NCBI GenBank assembly: GCA_002490315.1
Contig: DLKG01000034.1
Location: 1-30,913 of the forward strand
DNA length: 30,913 nt
From: Prevotella sp. UBA7594
Lineage (GTDB): Bacteria; Bacteroidota; Bacteroidia; Bacteroidales; Bacteroidaceae
Reading direction: 5' to 3'
The position numbers were made by a program, and so were the translations under genes. Positions within the stretch are counted from its first letter, which is position 1, and the number at the start of each line of letters is the position of its first letter. Shown here piece after piece: positions 16,692-24,324 of the stretch. Below the pieces are notes generated by a model, which made no database searches, was not told the origin of the DNA, and was given only the letters and a program-made list of their open reading frames with translations.

Positions 16692-16740
16692 AAAAAAAAG
16701 GTGTCAAACACAATCAAATGTGTTTGACACCTTTTTTTTG
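16692..16740. terminator. Strong bidirectional terminator between clpB and the M6 protease gene
   Basis: Arms 16692-16712 and 16719-16739 are perfectly complementary over 21 bp around a 6-nt loop. The stem core GGTGTCAAACACA is flanked by eight A on the left and eight T on the right, so it serves both convergent genes. Confidence 0.95.
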
Positions 16741-16762
16741 TTAAATGACTTAATACACTTTC

Positions 16763-18847
16763 TTACTTCACGACCTTCTTGCCGTCGACGATATACAGCC
16801 CCTTGCCGAGAGCGTTAAGGTTAGTGCCGACGTAGCGGCCGTCGATGGTGTAGACACGACCGGTCTTCTTGGTGTTCTCAAGAGTAGCGTCGCTGATAGC
16901 AGTCTCGTCGCCAAGCACAACAACCTTCACGTCGTCAAGGAAGAAGCGTAGGCCGCCGTTGAAGTAGATGCGGTCGTAGCCGTTGCCCTTGAAGTCGACG
17001 GTGTACTCGTTCCACTCACCATCCTTCATGAAGAAGCGGTCGAGCATACGGTTGCCGAAGTAGACGTCGATGGTGTTGTCGTCGCCTGCGTAAGGAGCAG
17101 CCTTGAAAGTAAGGCGTACATCGCACGGGATGTTGAACGTCGGCGTGACAGCCTCGCCCGGTACAGCCTTAGAGCCGAAGCGTGCACACTTGTTGGCGGC
17201 ATAACCCTTGTTGTAAGTCCAGCCGGAGACGTCGGTCTTAAGCGTGGATGACGTGCTGGCAGTCCAGGATCCGTCGTTGCCGCCTTTGCCTGAGTTACCG
17301 TCGAATGTCTCGTTGAAGATGACGGTGCCAGGCGTGAGATCCATGTTCATGCCCTTCATTCCACGGAAGCGGAAGGCAACAGTACCGTCGTTGTTCTGCT
17401 TGATGTCGAGCAGAGCCTTGCCCATAAGCTGGCTGCCGTCGATGTTCACGTTGAAGAGAGTGGCGGCAGGCTTTGAAGTGTCGCTAAGGCTGTCGTTCTT
17501 CACAGTGCCATTCTCCACGTAGGGATAGGGGTCGCCGCTCGCATTGCGATAGGTAGGCAGGTTGTCGGCGTGGAATGGCGACATGCGCTGGTGGGTCGGG
17601 TCGTCATTGACGGCATTGGAGTCCCAGATGCGCTTGTTGTAGTCGACATGAGTAACGAGCAGTCCCTTGCCGGGGAGAGCCGAGTCCCAGCCAGTCTGCT
17701 GGCGGTTGTCGAGGAAGTAGTACTCGTTGCGGTTCTGCTCGTTGTACATGATGTATGTCTCGCCATGATCGGAGAGCGACTTCATTGCAGAGACGATGGT
17801 GTCCTTTTTAAGTTCGATTGGCTCAATCCATCCTGCCTGCCACTTCTCCCATCCAGTGAAGTTGGCAGGGCAGAAGCCGTTGCCGTTGTAGTTGCCCGAG
17901 TGGAGAAGGTCCCAGTCGTCCATACCGTAGCCACCGCTGTAAGTGGTGTCATAGAGATCCATGAAGCCGAGGCAGTGGGAGAACTCGTGGCATACGGTGC
18001 CGATGCCGTCGCATCCGCCCTTGGCGTTGAGCTCGCAGCTGCAGGCGTAGGTGTTGACATAGACGCCCTGTCCGGTGTCGTATGCCTTGCCGTAGTCAGA
18101 GGAAGCGAGATAGAACATGTGGGGCCATATCAGGTCTGACGAGGCTCCCGTGGAGTTCTCGCCCTTTCCGGCGTAGAGGAGGAACACCTGGTCGACGAAT
18201 CCGTCGTTGTTCCAGTCGTAGTCCTTGAAGTTCACCTTGTCCTTCACTTGGTCGAGAGCCCAGGCGAGCAGAGTGCCGACATGGGCGTCGCTACCTGAAG
18301 TCTTGTTCTGTCCGTAGTACTTGTAGCTCTGCGGAGCCGTGAGCGGACCTTCCACGTCGAAGGTAAGCTCAAACTGTCCGTTGCTCTGCGCGTGGTAGTA
18401 GTCGCGCACACTGCCACGGAATTCGCCGCTCACGTAGTTTTCCTTGTTGGCGAAGTTCTCGTAGAAGTCGAGGTCGTGGGCAGCCTGAAACTTGCTGTCG
18501 GGAAACTGCACGAGCAAGATAAGACCTTTCTTCGAACCGAAGAAGCCTGTCTTCTCCGTGTCAGCGCGTCTCACCTTTCTTATATTGTTTTCCGCCTTGG
18601 CACGCTGCTTAAGCGCCACGGTGCGTGCAGCCTCAAAGTCGAAAGGCACATACACGCCGTCGGCGTTCTGATTGTAGTACTTGCCGTCCTCGGCATAATA
18701 ATAATGGAGGAACTCGTCGCCACGCAGCTCAGCCTTAAGCTCCGTGCCGTCAGCAAGACGTATGGTGGCGGAGCCCTTCTTCGCCGGTACGGCAAATGTG
18801 GTAAGGGTCATCATGGCCATACACAATGACAATAATGTTTTTCTCAT
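16763..18847 (-). CDS. Secreted M6-family metalloprotease with T9SS-like C-terminal tail
   Basis: The 694-residue protein has a signal peptide (about 1-21) and a zinc-protease domain with His287-Glu-x-x-His291 in CHEFSHCLGFMDLYD, the M6 (immune inhibitor A-like) form in which Asp297 is the probable third ligand. Upstream are a propeptide-like region (25-100) and a catalytic start near GLILLVQFPDSKF. Residues of about 505-645 form a jelly-roll-like domain (FNETFDGNSG ... DRIYFNGGLRFFLDDVKV). The end (RVYTIDGRYVGTNL..LGKGLYIVDGKKVVK) resembles T9SS sorting tails. It probably acts outside the cell or on the surface, degrading host or dietary protein. It is divergent from a peptide transporter gene, which suggests but does not prove a shared role in peptide use. 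Confidence 0.88.
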   Translation of the reverse strand: MRKTLLSLCMAMMTLTTFAVPAKKGSATIRLADGTELKAELRGDEFLHYYYAEDGKYYNQNADGVYVPFDFEAARTVALKQRAKAENNIRKVRRADTEKTGFFGSKKGLILLVQFPDSKFQAAHDLDFYENFANKENYVSGEFRGSVRDYYHAQSNGQFELTFDVEGPLTAPQSYKYYGQNKTSGSDAHVGTLLAWALDQVKDKVNFKDYDWNNDGFVDQVFLLYAGKGENSTGASSDLIWPHMFYLASSDYGKAYDTGQGVYVNTYACSCELNAKGGCDGIGTVCHEFSHCLGFMDLYDTTYSGGYGMDDWDLLHSGNYNGNGFCPANFTGWEKWQAGWIEPIELKKDTIVSAMKSLSDHGETYIMYNEQNRNEYYFLDNRQQTGWDSALPGKGLLVTHVDYNKRIWDSNAVNDDPTHQRMSPFHADNLPTYRNASGDPYPYVENGTVKNDSLSDTSKPAATLFNVNIDGSQLMGKALLDIKQNNDGTVAFRFRGMKGMNMDLTPGTVIFNETFDGNSGKGGNDGSWTASTSSTLKTDVSGWTYNKGYAANKCARFGSKAVPGEAVTPTFNIPCDVRLTFKAAPYAGDDNTIDVYFGNRMLDRFFMKDGEWNEYTVDFKGNGYDRIYFNGGLRFFLDDVKVVVLGDETAISDATLENTKKTGRVYTIDGRYVGTNLNALGKGLYIVDGKKVVK

Positions 18848-18890
18848 ATAAAAAGTGTAAAAAAAGAACTGGTTTGATTTAAATCTGTTG

Positions 18891-18898
18891 CAAATTTA
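18891..18898 (-). promoter_or_regulatory. M6 protease -7 element
   Basis: The minus strand reads TAAATTTG, an exact TAnnTTTG match, 43 bases before the protease ATG. No TTTG is visible at the expected -33 position. With the element at 18974-18981 it makes a divergent promoter region for protease and transporter. Confidence 0.55.
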
Positions 18899-18973
18899 CT
18901 GAATTTATTTTCATTTTTCAGTAAAATCCCAATAAATATCAACAAGTGGCACGTATTTTCACCAATTTTAAAG

Positions 18974-18981
18974 TAACTTTG
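18974..18981 (+). promoter_or_regulatory. OPT transporter -7 element
   Basis: TAACTTTG matches the TAnnTTTG consensus 57 bases before the transporter ATG. The -33 part is not clear. Confidence 0.55.
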
Positions 18982-19038
18982 TAGGTGCTACGTTGCAAAG
19001 AGCAGAATAAAGGACAAAATAAACTGAAATATTGAAAA

Positions 19039-21048
19039 ATGGAAAAGAAAGAGAAAGACAGCATCCAGTTGCCCGACAACGCCTTCACGGAGTTGAAGCC
19101 GGGCGAGGAGTACCAGCCTGTGATGAAGGCTGGCGAGAACTATCCTGAGGTGAATGTGTGGTCGGTGACTTGGGGCATCGTGATGGCGATGCTCTTCTCG
19201 GCAGCCGCCGCCTATCTTGGCTTAAAGGTAGGGCAGGTGTTTGAGGCAGCCATCCCCATCGCCATCATTGCCGTCGGCGTGTCGACAGCCGCGAAGCGCA
19301 GCAAAGCTCTCGGCGAGAACGTCATCATCCAGAGCATCGGCGCCTGCTCGGGCACCATCGTCGCCGGTGCCATCTTCACTCTGCCTGCCATCTACATCCT
19401 GCAGGCGAAGTATCCCGAGATGAGCGTATCGTTCTACAAGGTGTTCTTCTCGTCGCTGCTTGGTGGCATCTTGGGCATACTGTTCATGATACCCTTCCGC
19501 AAGTATTTCGTGAAGGACATGCACGGCAAGTATCCCTTCCCTGAGGCAACGGCGACGACGCAGGTGCTCGTCAGCGGTGCTAAGGGAGGTTCGCAGGCGA
19601 AACCTCTGCTCATAGCCGGACTTGTCGGCGGACTCTACGACTTCATTGTCGCCACCGTGGGATGGTGGAACGAGAACTTCACGACACGCATCTGCGAATG
19701 GGGCGTGCAGATGGCAGACAAGGCCAAGCTCGTGTTCAAGGTGAACACCGGCGCTGCCGTGTTCGGCCTGGGCTACATCATCGGACTCAAGTACGCGCTC
19801 ATCATCTGCCTCGGCTCGTTTGCCGTTTGGTGGCTGATAGTGCCTGGCATGTCGCTCGTGTTCCACGACCAGGTGCTCAACCTCTGGAATCCGGAGATAA
19901 CGCAGACCGTCGGCGCCATGTCGGCTGAGGAAATCTTCAAGTACTACGGCAAGAGCATCGGCATCGGCGGCATCGCCATGGCGGGCATCATCGGCATCAT
20001 CAAGTCGTGGGGCATCATCAAGGGAGCCGTGTCGCTTGCCGCGAAGGAGATGAAGGGAGGCTCACAGGAGGGCGAAGCCACCGTGCGCACGCAGCGCGAC
20101 ATCTCGTTCAAGATAATAGCCATAGGCTCCATCGTGACGCTCATCGCCACGTTCATCTTCTTCTGGCTCGGCGTAATGGAGGGCAACCTGCTCTTCGCCG
20201 TCGTCGGCATCCTGCTCGTGGCTATCATCGCATTCCTCTTCACCACGGTAGCTGCCAACGCCATCGCGATTGTTGGTTCCAACCCCGTTTCGGGCATGAC
20301 GCTCATGACGCTCATCCTTGCGTCGGTGGTGCTTGTAGCAGTAGGATTGAAGGGCACGGGCGGCATGATTGCTGCCTTGATTATGGGCGGCGTTGTCTGC
20401 ACGGCTCTGTCGATGGCAGGCGGATTTATCACCGACCTGAAGATTGGCTACTGGCTCGGAACGACACCCAAGAAGCAGGAGACGTGGAAATTCCTCGGAA
20501 CTCTGGTGTCTGCCGCTACGGTCGGCGGCGTAATGATACTGCTCAATCACACTTACGGATTTGCGAGCGGACAGCTTGCCGCACCGCAGGCCAATGCCAT
20601 GGCAGCCGTTATCGACCCGCTCATGAACGGTGTGGGAGCGCCCTGGACGCTGTATGCCATCGGCGCACTGATTGCCATTGTGCTCACGATTTTCAAAGTG
20701 CCTGCCATTGCTTTCGCCCTCGGCATGTTCATCCCGCTTGAGCTTAACACTCCGCTGCTCGTCGGAGGCATCGTAAGCTGGTTTGTCTCCACACGCTCAA
20801 AGGACGCTAATGTCAATCGCGAGCGCAACGAGAAGGGCACGCTCATTGCCAGCGGCTTCATAGCCGGCGGTGCGCTGATGGGTGTAGTGTCGGCGCTCCT
20901 GCGCTTCTGCGACGTGCATCTCGTGAGCGACCAATGGATGGAGGACTGGATGGCGAACCCGATGTCGGAGATTGCCTCTCTCGGTGCATACATCTGCCTG
21001 ATACTGTATTTTGTGTATGCCACTAAGGGGAAGGCTGCAAAAGAGTAA
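19039..21048 (+). CDS. OPT-family oligopeptide transporter
   Basis: The 669-residue inner-membrane protein is an OPT/YSL-type carrier with roughly 15-16 hydrophobic segments. Recognisable family stretches include NVWSVTWGIVMAMLFSAAAAYLGLKVGQVFEAAIP near residues 39-72, YPFPEATATTQVL near 165-177 and GSNPVSGMTLMT near 413-424. The 30-residue N-terminus is polar and cytoplasmic. OPT proteins are proton-coupled carriers of small peptides, or of metal chelates in the YSL branch; the bacterial branch is usually annotated as peptide uptake. The gene is monocistronic, starts behind a consensus -7 element and ends in a long hairpin. The divergent gene encodes a secreted protease, in line with peptide import. 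The substrate cannot be fixed from sequence. Confidence 0.88.
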   Translation: MEKKEKDSIQLPDNAFTELKPGEEYQPVMKAGENYPEVNVWSVTWGIVMAMLFSAAAAYLGLKVGQVFEAAIPIAIIAVGVSTAAKRSKALGENVIIQSIGACSGTIVAGAIFTLPAIYILQAKYPEMSVSFYKVFFSSLLGGILGILFMIPFRKYFVKDMHGKYPFPEATATTQVLVSGAKGGSQAKPLLIAGLVGGLYDFIVATVGWWNENFTTRICEWGVQMADKAKLVFKVNTGAAVFGLGYIIGLKYALIICLGSFAVWWLIVPGMSLVFHDQVLNLWNPEITQTVGAMSAEEIFKYYGKSIGIGGIAMAGIIGIIKSWGIIKGAVSLAAKEMKGGSQEGEATVRTQRDISFKIIAIGSIVTLIATFIFFWLGVMEGNLLFAVVGILLVAIIAFLFTTVAANAIAIVGSNPVSGMTLMTLILASVVLVAVGLKGTGGMIAALIMGGVVCTALSMAGGFITDLKIGYWLGTTPKKQETWKFLGTLVSAATVGGVMILLNHTYGFASGQLAAPQANAMAAVIDPLMNGVGAPWTLYAIGALIAIVLTIFKVPAIAFALGMFIPLELNTPLLVGGIVSWFVSTRSKDANVNRERNEKGTLIASGFIAGGALMGVVSALLRFCDVHLVSDQWMEDWMANPMSEIASLGAYICLILYFVYATKGKAAKE

Positions 21049-21077
21049 AGAAGAATAAGAAGACGACTTGTTCTACA

Positions 21078-21129
21078 GCTTGAGAAGTGCCGCTTTAGCC
21101 TCCATAAAGCGGCACTTTAGCTATCAAGC
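21078..21129 (+). terminator. Terminator hairpin after the OPT gene
   Basis: Arms 21085-21097 and 21105-21117 are perfectly complementary over 13 bp (core AAGTGCCGCTTTA) with a 7-nt loop. An outer pair GCTTGA/TCAAGC (21078-21083 and 21124-21129) extends the structure. The T run after the inner stem is short (TTTAG). Confidence 0.6.
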
Positions 21130-21270
21130 GCATTGCGCATTATGGATTAAAATCCGTAAAGCCTTTGATGCACAGCATTTTGTAGCTGTACGTTCAAAGC
21201 AGAAAAATATACGGCAAACGCAGTAGACTCTGTTAAGCAGGCAGTTTTGTGCCCTAACAGAGGTAAATAC

Positions 21271-21676
21271 TGAAGTTTCGGATTTGTGGAATTTAAAGTA
21301 AATAAAGAAGTTACTGAAGTTTCGGATTTAGATTTTCACAAAGCGTCCACCGCCTACGGCGAGTGGACTCGGGTCAAAGGAACACTGATAACACCGAGAT
21401 GCACTGATCGGTCTTATTAGTGCAATCCGTATTCCTTTGACCATTTCTCTGTAGCCGAAAGCTCTGAGAACCAACTTCGCACTTAAATCCGAAACTTGAA
21501 TCGATTATATATCGACATATTAGTAGCAGTCGGATGCTGCGGAGGCCGGAGACCTCCGCTACGGATAATCACAATTTGCGAGTTTTGATACATCCTCCTA
21601 CGAGCTTTATGGCTTTCTTGCTAAGGCAAGCGGCAGAGCCGAGCGCAGCCAATTATGTTAAATCCGAAACTTGAAT
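21271..21676. mobile_element. Short repeat element, copy B, apparently with a second unit inserted
   Basis: The outer ends are TGAAGTTTCGGATTT (21271-21285) and the inverted AAATCCGAAACTTGA (21660-21674). Blocks 21275-21313 and 21611-21650 are identical to those of copy A near 11 kb, but reversed. Copy A has 61 bases between the blocks; here 297 bases separate them. Part of the excess is a unit (21313-21501) with the same terminal motif. A 7-bp hairpin, GCGGAGG/CCTCCGC (21539-21559), lies in the remainder. No coding frame is present. The element fills most of the 649-base gene-free stretch 21049-21697; the part before it (21130-21270) shows nothing I can name. Confidence 0.6.
21313..21501. 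repeat. Inner inverted-repeat-bounded unit with a large hairpin
   Basis: The unit begins ACTGAAGTTTCGGATTTA and ends with the inverted TAAATCCGAAACTTGAAT, about 189 bp. Its centre folds: GGTCAAAGGAA (21372-21382) pairs with TTCCTTTGACC (21432-21442) over 11 bp. Inside that, CACTGATAA can pair with TTATTAGTG with one G-T, and ACCGA with TCGGT. It could be a structured DNA element or encode a structured RNA if transcribed. Confidence 0.55.
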
Positions 21677-21697
21677 TCTTTATTGTCCAATTGTTAA

Positions 21698-22351
21698 TTA
21701 AACGCCCTCGTTATTCTCTTTAGCATCGTTGGCTACAATGCTCTCGATGTACTTGCAGACCATCGATATGCCCTTCTCGTTCTCTCCTCCCTGCGGGATG
21801 ATGATGTGGGCAAAGCGCTTCGTAGGCTCGATGAACTGCTCATGCATGGGCTTGAGCACCTTCAGGTAGCGGTCGACAACCATTGAGACGGTTCTGCCGC
21901 GGTCGATAGTGTCGCGCTGAATGTTGCGAATGAGACGCTCGTCAGAGTCACAGTCGACGAAGATACGCAAGTCCATCATGTCGCGCAGCTTCTTGTTGAG
22001 CAGCGTCATGATGCCTTCAACGATTATCACGGGTTTCGGCTCCACGTGTATGGTCTCCTTCTCGCGGTTGCACTTGAGATAGGAATAAGTGGGCTGTTCA
22101 ATGGCGCGTCCCTCGCGGAGGTCGTTGATTTGCTTTATGAGCAGTTTCCAGTCGAAAGCGTCGGGATGGTCGAAGTTGATGGCATGGCGCTCCTCTTCCG
22201 TCATGTGCGACGTGTCGTTGTAGTAGGAGTCGAGCGGCACTACAGCCACATGATGGGGAGGCAGGGCCTCAACGATTTTCTTTACCACGGTTGTCTTGCC
22301 GGAGCCTGTACCTCCGGCAATGCCGATGATTGTTACCTTGTCTTTATTCAT
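21698..22351 (-). CDS. udk: Uridine kinase
   Basis: The 217-residue cytoplasmic kinase phosphorylates uridine and cytidine to UMP and CMP in pyrimidine salvage. It has the P-loop GGTGSGKT at 13-20, the substrate-binding stretch PLDSYYND at 39-46, NFDHPDAFDW at 59-68 and the lid-region arginines in RNIQRDTIDRGR. These match the uridine kinase/phosphoribulokinase superfamily in its Udk form. The ATG at 22351 lies 12 bases after the stop codon of the glycosylase-like gene, so it is probably the third gene of an operon with the secreted nuclease-like gene. That pairing makes sense if nucleosides released outside the cell are salvaged here. Confidence 0.9.
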   Translation of the reverse strand: MNKDKVTIIGIAGGTGSGKTTVVKKIVEALPPHHVAVVPLDSYYNDTSHMTEEERHAINFDHPDAFDWKLLIKQINDLREGRAIEQPTYSYLKCNREKETIHVEPKPVIIVEGIMTLLNKKLRDMMDLRIFVDCDSDERLIRNIQRDTIDRGRTVSMVVDRYLKVLKPMHEQFIEPTKRFAHIIIPQGGENEKGISMVCKYIESIVANDAKENNEGV

Positions 22352-22363
22352 AAGTCTCTACGT

Positions 22364-22936
22364 TCATAAGTCTACGTTGTTGAACATTTTCTGATAGTAT
22401 TCCGCCTTTCGCTCCACCTTCATCGGATATGCCCGTGAGCTGCTTGGCATACGCCAAAGTCGCAGTGGGCGGTTGTCGAACGTGAATGCCGTGTACTCGC
22501 CCACCTTCGGCTGCTTTGCTATGCCGAAACATTCCGCAAGCACGTCAGTGGCTTTCTGCCCCGTCGTGACGAGGTCGGAGAGTTGCGGCAAGGACGTTGC
22601 CATTGCCTTGAGGTCGGTGGGCTCCACCACCTCAAGGTCTTTGTCGGAAGCCGTGTTCTTCAGGCGCCTGACGGCAGTGGCTGTGTCGTACATGCCGATG
22701 TGCCTTTCCTTGAGGAAGGGCACGATAAGGTCGAGTCTGAACGTCTTATCCCTGTCGTTGACAAAATGTAGCTTGTCGCCGAAGAAGCACAGTCCGAAGA
22801 TGCGCCACATGTCGTTGGTGAAGTTAGGATAGTAGAACCTCATCGACCAGCGGTGCTCGCCGGGCGGAAAACTGCCGAGCATCAGCAGTCGGCAGCCATC
22901 AGGGAGAAACGGTTCAAAGGGATGGCGCTCTATCAT
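22364..22936 (-). CDS. Uracil/hypoxanthine-DNA glycosylase superfamily protein
   Basis: The 190-residue protein starts MIERHPFEPFLPDGCRLLMLGSFPPGEHRW and contains RFYYPNFTNDMWRIFG, the N-terminal active-site region seen in the Mug/hypoxanthine-DNA glycosylase branch of the uracil-DNA glycosylase superfamily. The second motif, MPSSSRAYPMKVERKAEYY, near the C-terminus matches the PSxSxA motif of the same group. It would remove deaminated bases from DNA; whether uracil or hypoxanthine is the main substrate cannot be told. The ATG at 22936 overlaps the TGA of the upstream gene in an ATGA, which decides the start against longer in-frame options and points to coupled translation. Confidence 0.75.
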   Translation of the reverse strand: MIERHPFEPFLPDGCRLLMLGSFPPGEHRWSMRFYYPNFTNDMWRIFGLCFFGDKLHFVNDRDKTFRLDLIVPFLKERHIGMYDTATAVRRLKNTASDKDLEVVEPTDLKAMATSLPQLSDLVTTGQKATDVLAECFGIAKQPKVGEYTAFTFDNRPLRLWRMPSSSRAYPMKVERKAEYYQKMFNNVDL

Positions 22937-23979
22937 TTTGCCTCCTTCACGAGGTAAACCACAACCGGCAAGTGGTCGGAATAGCCGTCGAGCCACACGC
23001 CGCCTGCCGTAGTTCGCTTAGGAGAGCCCTTGTACTTGCCCTCGCTCTGAAGCAGATAGGGGCGCATCTGTATTTGGTTTTGGAAGAATTTCAGCGAAGA
23101 ATAGTCCTTTGAGCCCTTCTTGTTGAGCAGGTTGGGCGTCATGACGATTTGATCGAAGAGATTCCATGAGCCATTGTAGAAGAGCGTGCCGCGTCCTTCC
23201 TTGGCGAGGATGTTGTACCACGGGTTGTACATGTCGTCCTTTCCCACCTTGTCGACAGTGGGCTTGCACGAAAGTTCCTCCGTCATCGACTTGTTAGTCG
23301 GGTCGTCGTTCATGTCGCCCATCACAAACACCTTGCAGTTGCTGTCGGCACGCAGCAGCGAGTCCTTGACGGCACGTACCTGACGGGCTGCCATCTCGCG
23401 ATAGTAAGACGTGGAGAAGCGGCTCGGCCAATGGCACACGACGACAGCCACGTGCTCGCCGGCAAGCTTGCCGCTGACTGTGAGAAAGCCACGGGTGACG
23501 AAGTTGGAATCCTTTGCCTCTTCCGGCACGTAAGGCACGAGGCGCATGTCGCTAATCTCGAAGAAGCGCGGATTGTAGAGCAGGGCGCAGTCGATGCCGC
23601 GGCGGTCGGGACCCTCAATGTGGGCATACTTATAGCCGCGCTGCTTCAGCGCAGGCTGTGAGGTGAGGGCGTCGAGCACCTTGGAGTTCTCTACCTCGGA
23701 GAGTCCTATGAGCGCGCATCCTACGCCAGGCAACTTGTCGGTACCCATGTCGGCGAGAGCCTGCGCCATGTTGTGCAGCTTATGGCTGTACTTCAGTCCG
23801 TTCCACTTGTAGGAGCCGTTGGGCAGGAAGTCGTAGTCGCGCTTGCCCTCGTCATGGCAAGTGTCGAAGAGGTTCTCCTGATTGTAGAAACCTACGGCGT
23901 AGAGATTGAATTTTTTCTGTGCCGAAGCCCCTACTGCTACGAGAAGGAGCATGGCAAGGATGAGGAAGTTTTTTTTCAT
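22933..23979 (-). CDS. Secreted endonuclease/exonuclease/phosphatase-family protein
   Basis: The 348-residue protein has a signal peptide (MKKNFLILAMLLLVAVGASAQ) and then the EEP fold with its metal and catalytic residues: QENLFD (34-39), SEVEN (94-98), GPDRRGID (123-130), the CHWPSR His183, GDMNDDP (221-227) and YSDHLPV near residue 336. EEP proteins cut phosphodiester or phosphomonoester bonds in nucleic acids, inositol phosphates or lipids. Export to the periplasm or beyond suggests use of external substrate, such as DNA or RNA. It is the first gene of an operon with a DNA glycosylase-like gene and uridine kinase, and is divergent from a TonB receptor operon. The true substrate is not visible. 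Confidence 0.85.
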   Translation of the reverse strand: MKKNFLILAMLLLVAVGASAQKKFNLYAVGFYNQENLFDTCHDEGKRDYDFLPNGSYKWNGLKYSHKLHNMAQALADMGTDKLPGVGCALIGLSEVENSKVLDALTSQPALKQRGYKYAHIEGPDRRGIDCALLYNPRFFEISDMRLVPYVPEEAKDSNFVTRGFLTVSGKLAGEHVAVVVCHWPSRFSTSYYREMAARQVRAVKDSLLRADSNCKVFVMGDMNDDPTNKSMTEELSCKPTVDKVGKDDMYNPWYNILAKEGRGTLFYNGSWNLFDQIVMTPNLLNKKGSKDYSSLKFFQNQIQMRPYLLQSEGKYKGSPKRTTAGGVWLDGYSDHLPVVVYLVKEAK

Positions 23980-24053
23980 TGTATCTGTTGTGTGATTTAT
24001 TTAAAGCGAAGCAAGCGCAATGACCTGTAATGTCCGCGCACGTTAACAATTTG

Positions 24054-24061
24054 CAAAGATA
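24054..24061 (-). promoter_or_regulatory. Nuclease operon -7 element
   Basis: The minus strand reads TATCTTTG, an exact TAnnTTTG match, about 74 bases before the ATG of the secreted nuclease-like gene. The 345-base gap 23980-24324 holds this and the opposite promoter at 24197, and nothing else I can name. Confidence 0.5.
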
Positions 24062-24196
24062 ATGTAAATAAATCTGAAACGGAGACTCTTTCAAAGGATT
24101 TTGAAATATTTTTGCAGAAAGGCAATAAGTTTGCCAGAAGTGCAATCTTAATATAAATTAAATAAGGAAAAATTTCTTTTATTCAAAATATTTTCT

Positions 24197-24204
24197 TTAC
24201 TTTG
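24197..24204 (+). promoter_or_regulatory. TonB receptor operon -7 element
   Basis: TTACTTTG matches seven of the eight consensus positions, TTTG included. It lies 120 bases before the receptor ATG, which would leave a leader of about 110 nt. Confidence 0.4.
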
Positions 24205-24324
24205 CAGTGAATATTCAATTTTAAGAAATGCGCGTGTCTCCAAACAATTACATTGCACTTGCTGAGGGGCACGTCCATTGAGCGTTAACGAAAATATTAA
24301 GAACTAATTATCAATAACATTTAC

